Below are positions 46,001-51,800 of a stretch of 64,000 nt of DNA, one piece after another. How positions within the stretch are numbered: the first letter of the stretch is position 1; each line of letters opens with the position of its first letter. Below the pieces are notes generated by a model. The model was not told the origin of the DNA, did not search any database, and worked only from the letters and a program-made list of their open reading frames with translations. Source of the DNA: Reticulitermes speratus (lineage: Eukaryota; Arthropoda; Insecta; Blattodea; Rhinotermitidae); NCBI GenBank assembly GCA_021186555.1, contig JAJKFL010000011.1, forward strand, positions 35,596,923 through 35,660,922. The letters run 5' to 3'. The position numbers and the translations under genes were made by a program.

Positions 46001-48773
46001 GGATAACCAGGACACTCCAAGGCAAGAGGAGGATAACATTTCAACAAGTGAGGCAACAATGCTTACAGAAAAGAAACATGAAGAACAGAGTCCTCCACTG
46101 AAGCCACTAAATTCTCTTAACAATCGTGCCATAGTACATAACGAAACGAAGTCTTCTGAGGAAGAAACTGGGGTGAAGACTGGAAATTCAGCAGGCAATG
46201 GAAACAAAGAACATGACACACACAAGAATGAAGCAGAGTGTGCAGTACAAGTTTCAAGAGACGTACGAGAAAACGTTAAATTAGTGAACGAAGTTACATC
46301 TCCACAATGGTCAAATGTCAAAGTGGAAGAACATGTGATAATAAAAGAACATAAAACTGAAGAACAAGAACATTCTGTGAAAACAGCAAATGGCTCTAGA
46401 AGGAAGACGCAGAAACGGCATATATCGCCAAAGGAGAGCGACACGAACAGCAGTTCAAAAACTGAGACTAATGAATTGAAATATGATGACCAGAACCTTC
46501 CATTGAAAACATCACTGAATGATGTGAGTACTCAAAATGAGGGTAAAGCAACAAATAAACAGAACTTGCAAGAAAATGGTGCGGGACCTTCAGAAGAAAC
46601 CCCAACCCCAGAAACACGCGTGTCTGTCCTGAAAGCACCCAAAAAATCAGAACGCAAGAAACCAGAAGTACCTCTGAAAGAGCCAGACAATTTTGAGAAG
46701 GCGCAAAAACATGCCATAAAAGCACAAAAGACTGATAATGGGGTTGAGATTAAGAAGAAAGTGCAGACAGTTGAAGTACAGCATGTGAAGACAAGTGAAG
46801 TACAGCATGTGAAAGCAGGTGAAGTACAGCATGTGAAGACAGGTGAAGTACAGCATGTGAAGACAGGTGAAGTACAGCATGTGAAGACAGGTGAAGTACA
46901 GCATGTGAAGACAGGTGAGGTACAGCATGTGAAGGCAGGTGAAGTACAGCATGTGAAGACAGGTGAAGTACAGCATGTGCAGACAGGTGAAGTACAGCAT
47001 GTGAAGACAGGCGAAGTACAGCATGTGAAGACAGGTGAGGTACAGCATGTGAAGACAGGTGAAGTACATCATGTGAAGGCAAGTGAAGTACAGCATGTGA
47101 AGACAGGTGAAGTACAGCATGTGAAGACAGGTGAAGTACAGCATGTGAAGGCAAGTGAAGTACAGCACGTGAAGGCAGGTGAAGTACATCACGTGAAGGC
47201 AAGTGAAGTACAGCATGTGAAGACAGGTGAAGTACAGCATGTGAAGGCAAGTGAAGTACAGCATGTGAAGGCAAGTGAAGTACAGCATGTGAAGGCAAGT
47301 GAAGTACAGCATGTGAAGGCAAGTGAAGTACAGCATGTGAAGGCAAGTGAAGTACAGCATGTGAAGACAGGTGAAGTACAGCATGTGAAGGCAAGTGAAG
47401 TACAGCATGTGAAGGCAAGTGAAGTACAGCATGTGAAGGCAGGTGAAGTACAGCACGTGCTGACAGTATCAACTGCTGAAAGTAAAGCCACTGCAGAGGA
47501 TGCTGCCTGTCAGAAGACAGAACATGAGCACAGCAGGAAACCTGACAGAGAGACAGGGGCATTTAAAAAATCTCCTGAGAAAAAATCACTCAATACAGTT
47601 TCCAGCCAAACTTCACCAGAACACAAGGGTGAAGAAAATAAACAAAATTCAGCATCAAACACAGATCCTAATTCCAACAAACCAGAGTTACCTCCAGACC
47701 AAATAAGAAACTTAATTAGACCTCAGTTACCACTCAAATCATCAATACCCATCATGAGGTCACCAATAAGTGCAAGAAAACTGAGCCCAGACACTGTGAT
47801 TACGTTTCAACAATCCCTCCAGAACTCACATTTACCTGCCCGCACACCACGACTTCAGGCTCAAACGAGGCGATCCGCCAATCTCCTGGGGGGTAGATTC
47901 CACCAGAGATTTGAAGTTATTCCAGAAGAAAAAAGTGGATCTCTAGAATCCTCCACAGAGGAACAATCATGGCTGACTACTGACAGAAGCCTAAGAGCTT
48001 CCCTGCCAGCAGGACAGGCAGGCACCAAAGCCAGCACTGGAACTCCTCTGGGAGGCCGCGGCAACATCGTGCCACACAGCTGCCTCGGTCTGAACCAGGC
48101 GGCCACCAGGTACAAACAGAACAGACACAGCGCTCGCAATCATGAAGAAGGCAGCAATGGGAATGTGAGAGCAACCAACAGTGACATCACAAGGAAGGTC
48201 ATCCGGAGACCAACATGCCTGTCAAGAATTCCCAGGGTAGAGAAGTTGACAAAACAATCAAGGATACCAGAGGATATCATATGCGAAGGGAAGCAGAAGA
48301 CGATGGACTATCAGGGCAGAGCTGCATTAGCACCTCACACAGAGGACAAGGACCTAGTGACACTCTCCAAGGGGTGGCTCAACTTCTATCTGTTGAAAGA
48401 TGGCTGTGGAACACCTGACAGCAACTGCGAGGAAGGTAATGTTGGTTAACAGACGCAGGACCCAGTCAAAATATCCTTCCTCCAAAGTGTCCATAATTGA
48501 GACACAGGAGGTGGGGTCTTCAATATCTGAGTCCCCGATATCCATCTCCTCAAATATGAGCAAAAAACGTTTTGGGGGGAAAATAAGTAAAAGTTCCCTC
48601 CACTTCCAACGGACACATCCACACACCACGAACCTTTCAACACAAAATGGTTGTAATATAGTGAGTACCCATTATTTTCTTCCACACTCCTGCATATAAT
48701 CCCACATCTTGTGCACGACTGCTGAACAACCAATAAAAACAAGTCCACGAAACGAATAGCCGTTATAACAGTG

Positions 48774-48806
<33 letters not shown>

Positions 48807-51800
48807 GGGCACTGCGCATATACTTCTGAAAGTAATGTAAAAATACAAAACGTTTGTTATGGGAAATAACACTACATGTACCTGTATTGTAACCAGGATT
48901 CCTACAGCATGCATGCAAGGCCTGGGTTCAGTTACAGGCCAGTCCATATGGAATTTGTATTGCACAAAGTGGCACTGGGACAGGGTCTATTTCCCCCCAG
49001 TGCAATCATGTTACCCTTTAACTATCATTCCACCAACGCTCCATATTCACTCATCTATCACCGACACTGTACACTGTTCCAATATAGTCTTCTAGGGCCA
49101 TCAGCTGTGTCAACTGATGGCCCGAGAAGACAATATTGAATCATGTCAATATTAAGTTTTAAAACTTACACTGTACACTGTTACCTGTTTGACAGCATCA
49201 TTAAATAACACATTTAAAAACCTATAGCATGCAGCCTCTATTAATCCTAGCCTGTGTGTTACAGCTCCAACCGTTATGTCAGACAAAGAAAAAGGAAAAT
49301 CATCGAAAAAGTATCCTACACTTCCAAAAACAGTGACCGTTGTGGGTGGCGATGACAACAGAATACGACAATACACGGTTCAGCATTCTCTGCCACGACA
49401 GAAGAGCGACAAGGACAAACAGTCACCCACAACACTGCCAGATCTGACCAGCAACAGCAGCAGCAGGAGGCCTTCCGTAGTATCGGTAGACAAACTACCG
49501 CTAGCTGTGCTGAAAATGGACACCTGTGCACCAGACTCTGACCACAGCACCACGTACCTCTGCCTGCCAAGTCCATACATGAATGTTAACAGCTTACTGG
49601 AGGGTTCGGGAGAACTTGCATGTTCAGAGTCCTCAATGTTGTCGAGCAGCGATTCAGAGCACGAACCAGCGACAGGTCCAGCCATGCTTCCAATGAGACG
49701 TCCCAACAGACAGTTCTGGAGAGGAGCAAAACACTGTCTGTCAAGATCGCAGATAAAACACTGCAAGCCTGAGCAATTCCAGTCCTACAGCCAGAGTGGC
49801 CAAGGTGGTAAGCAATATGGTGACCATGACACCTATGACCTAACTGGTACCTGTACGATGGTCACTTATGTCAATTGTTATAAACTGGGGTATCGTTGCT
49901 GGAAACCCACTACATAATACAAAATTCCCAGTCGATCATGAAAATAAATTAATAGAATACAAAACACAAATACAGTACGTGCTTGCACAAGCATCTCACA
50001 AACACCTAATACGAAACCAAAGCATATAAAATACATCTGAAAATTCTTAAACACATATCACAAAAAGTTACCATAGTCATTTGAACAAGACCTAAACCAT
50101 GCTTGTCAATGGTCTGCCACGACTATGAACAATTCCCGTCAAGGTACAGCACTAGGAACTACAGCCCAAAATTAAACCTGGCCTCCTTGTCTGTTTAGTC
50201 TTCAGCACTAGGTAGAGGGGAGTGGATTGTGTCATGCTTTAGTTGCTTTTCCCCTGGGGAAATAATCCGCTGTATTCATTGGACAGGAGGCTAGGCGGGT
50301 CCCAGAGCTGGCCCAGATATGGTAGAAAAGAAAATCTTTGGCCTTTGCCAGGATATGAAGACTGATTCCTCCTGTGCTTGTCCAACCTATAGCCTAGTTA
50401 ATACTGACCATGCTGCATGGATCATGGAAAATTCCAGTTCTAAAACAAAACTGGTTAAAGTGGTATATGATGTTGACAGGATCAGCCAAAGAAGACATAA
50501 CCTTGCAATTATCTTTGTCAGAGGTTTGCCATGAATATGGAAAATTCTAGCCTTACCACCAAACCAAAACTTGAGAGAACTTAGGTTCTCATAGCAGTAT
50601 CGATGAGGATTCACGTCTTCTGGGATGTGATGTTATGTCACTGGGTTAGTGGATCATAGTGCCTTCATCGTCATGGGCCAAGTAGTCCATTCTTCTTCGA
50701 TTGCTTCACCCCTGTACCTGAAGGCATTAAATTCCTTTGAAATGTCAGAACTACTCATTTGTGGACTTGTTCCAGCCAGTGCTGGATGGACGGTGACTGT
50801 CGCGGGCACCAACGCATGCCCACAACAACCGCCTGAACTTGAGATGCACCTCTCATTCCCATCATGTGCCAGGCAGCCAGGAACCAGCCAGTCAGACTCA
50901 GGACTGGGGGAGGACAACAACGGCGACAAGTCCAAAACACAGGAACACGAGGCACACGACTTCCTGCCTCCCGCTCAGTCAGCTCCCCAGACTCACCGCT
51001 GGACTCTCAAAGTCAAAAGCCCAGGTATCGCTGTTTAGTGTTTCTGCTGTAACATGCATTAAAAGGCACAGCATTAGCTGGGAAGCAAAGGGGGCAGGAG
51101 GGCAGCATGTGGCAGACAAATCAGAACAGGGTATGTTTTGTTTTGTTGGTATATTTCATAACGTCAGTCATTCAGGCTACTAAAAAAGGTAAAAAGGTAA
51201 AGCAACCCCATTACAGGCCTGGACAGGGTTCCAGGAGGTTGAGGCTCCCAGATTTCTCGACAATCGGCACATGAAGGTGGTAAGGTTGTCAGCCCTACGC
51301 ACCGGCCGCCTTTACCCCCAGGAAATACTCCTGGTACTCATTTCTGTTGGAGGCTGAGTCGACCCCAGGGCCATAGTGCGACCGGAAGGATTACGTCAAT
51401 GAAAAATTCCAATGACAGCATCGGGAATCGAACCCGTGACCTTCCGGCTTATACAGCAGTGCCTCAACCAACTGCACCACCGTGTGCCCCCATTCAGGCT
51501 CCTAACAGATCAAAATTGCATCCACGAAGAAACTACAAACAGATTAAATTCAGGGAATGCTTGCTATCATTCTATCCAGAATATTTTGTCTTCCTGTTGG
51601 CTATCGAAGAATATAAACATTAAAATATACAGGACTACAATATTGTCTGTTGTTTTGTATGGGTGTGAAACTTGGTCTGCCGTGTTGTGGGAGGAATACA
51701 ATTTGAGGGTGTTCGAGAACAGGGTGCTGAGGAAGACAGTTGGGCCAAAAAGGCAGAAAGTAACAGAAAGCTCGATAAAACTGCATAATGAGCTTCATAA

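Noticed and set aside
46647..47562. Two minus-strand frames of about 270 codons
   Set aside because: Shadows of the in-frame octapeptide repeat of the plus-strand gene.
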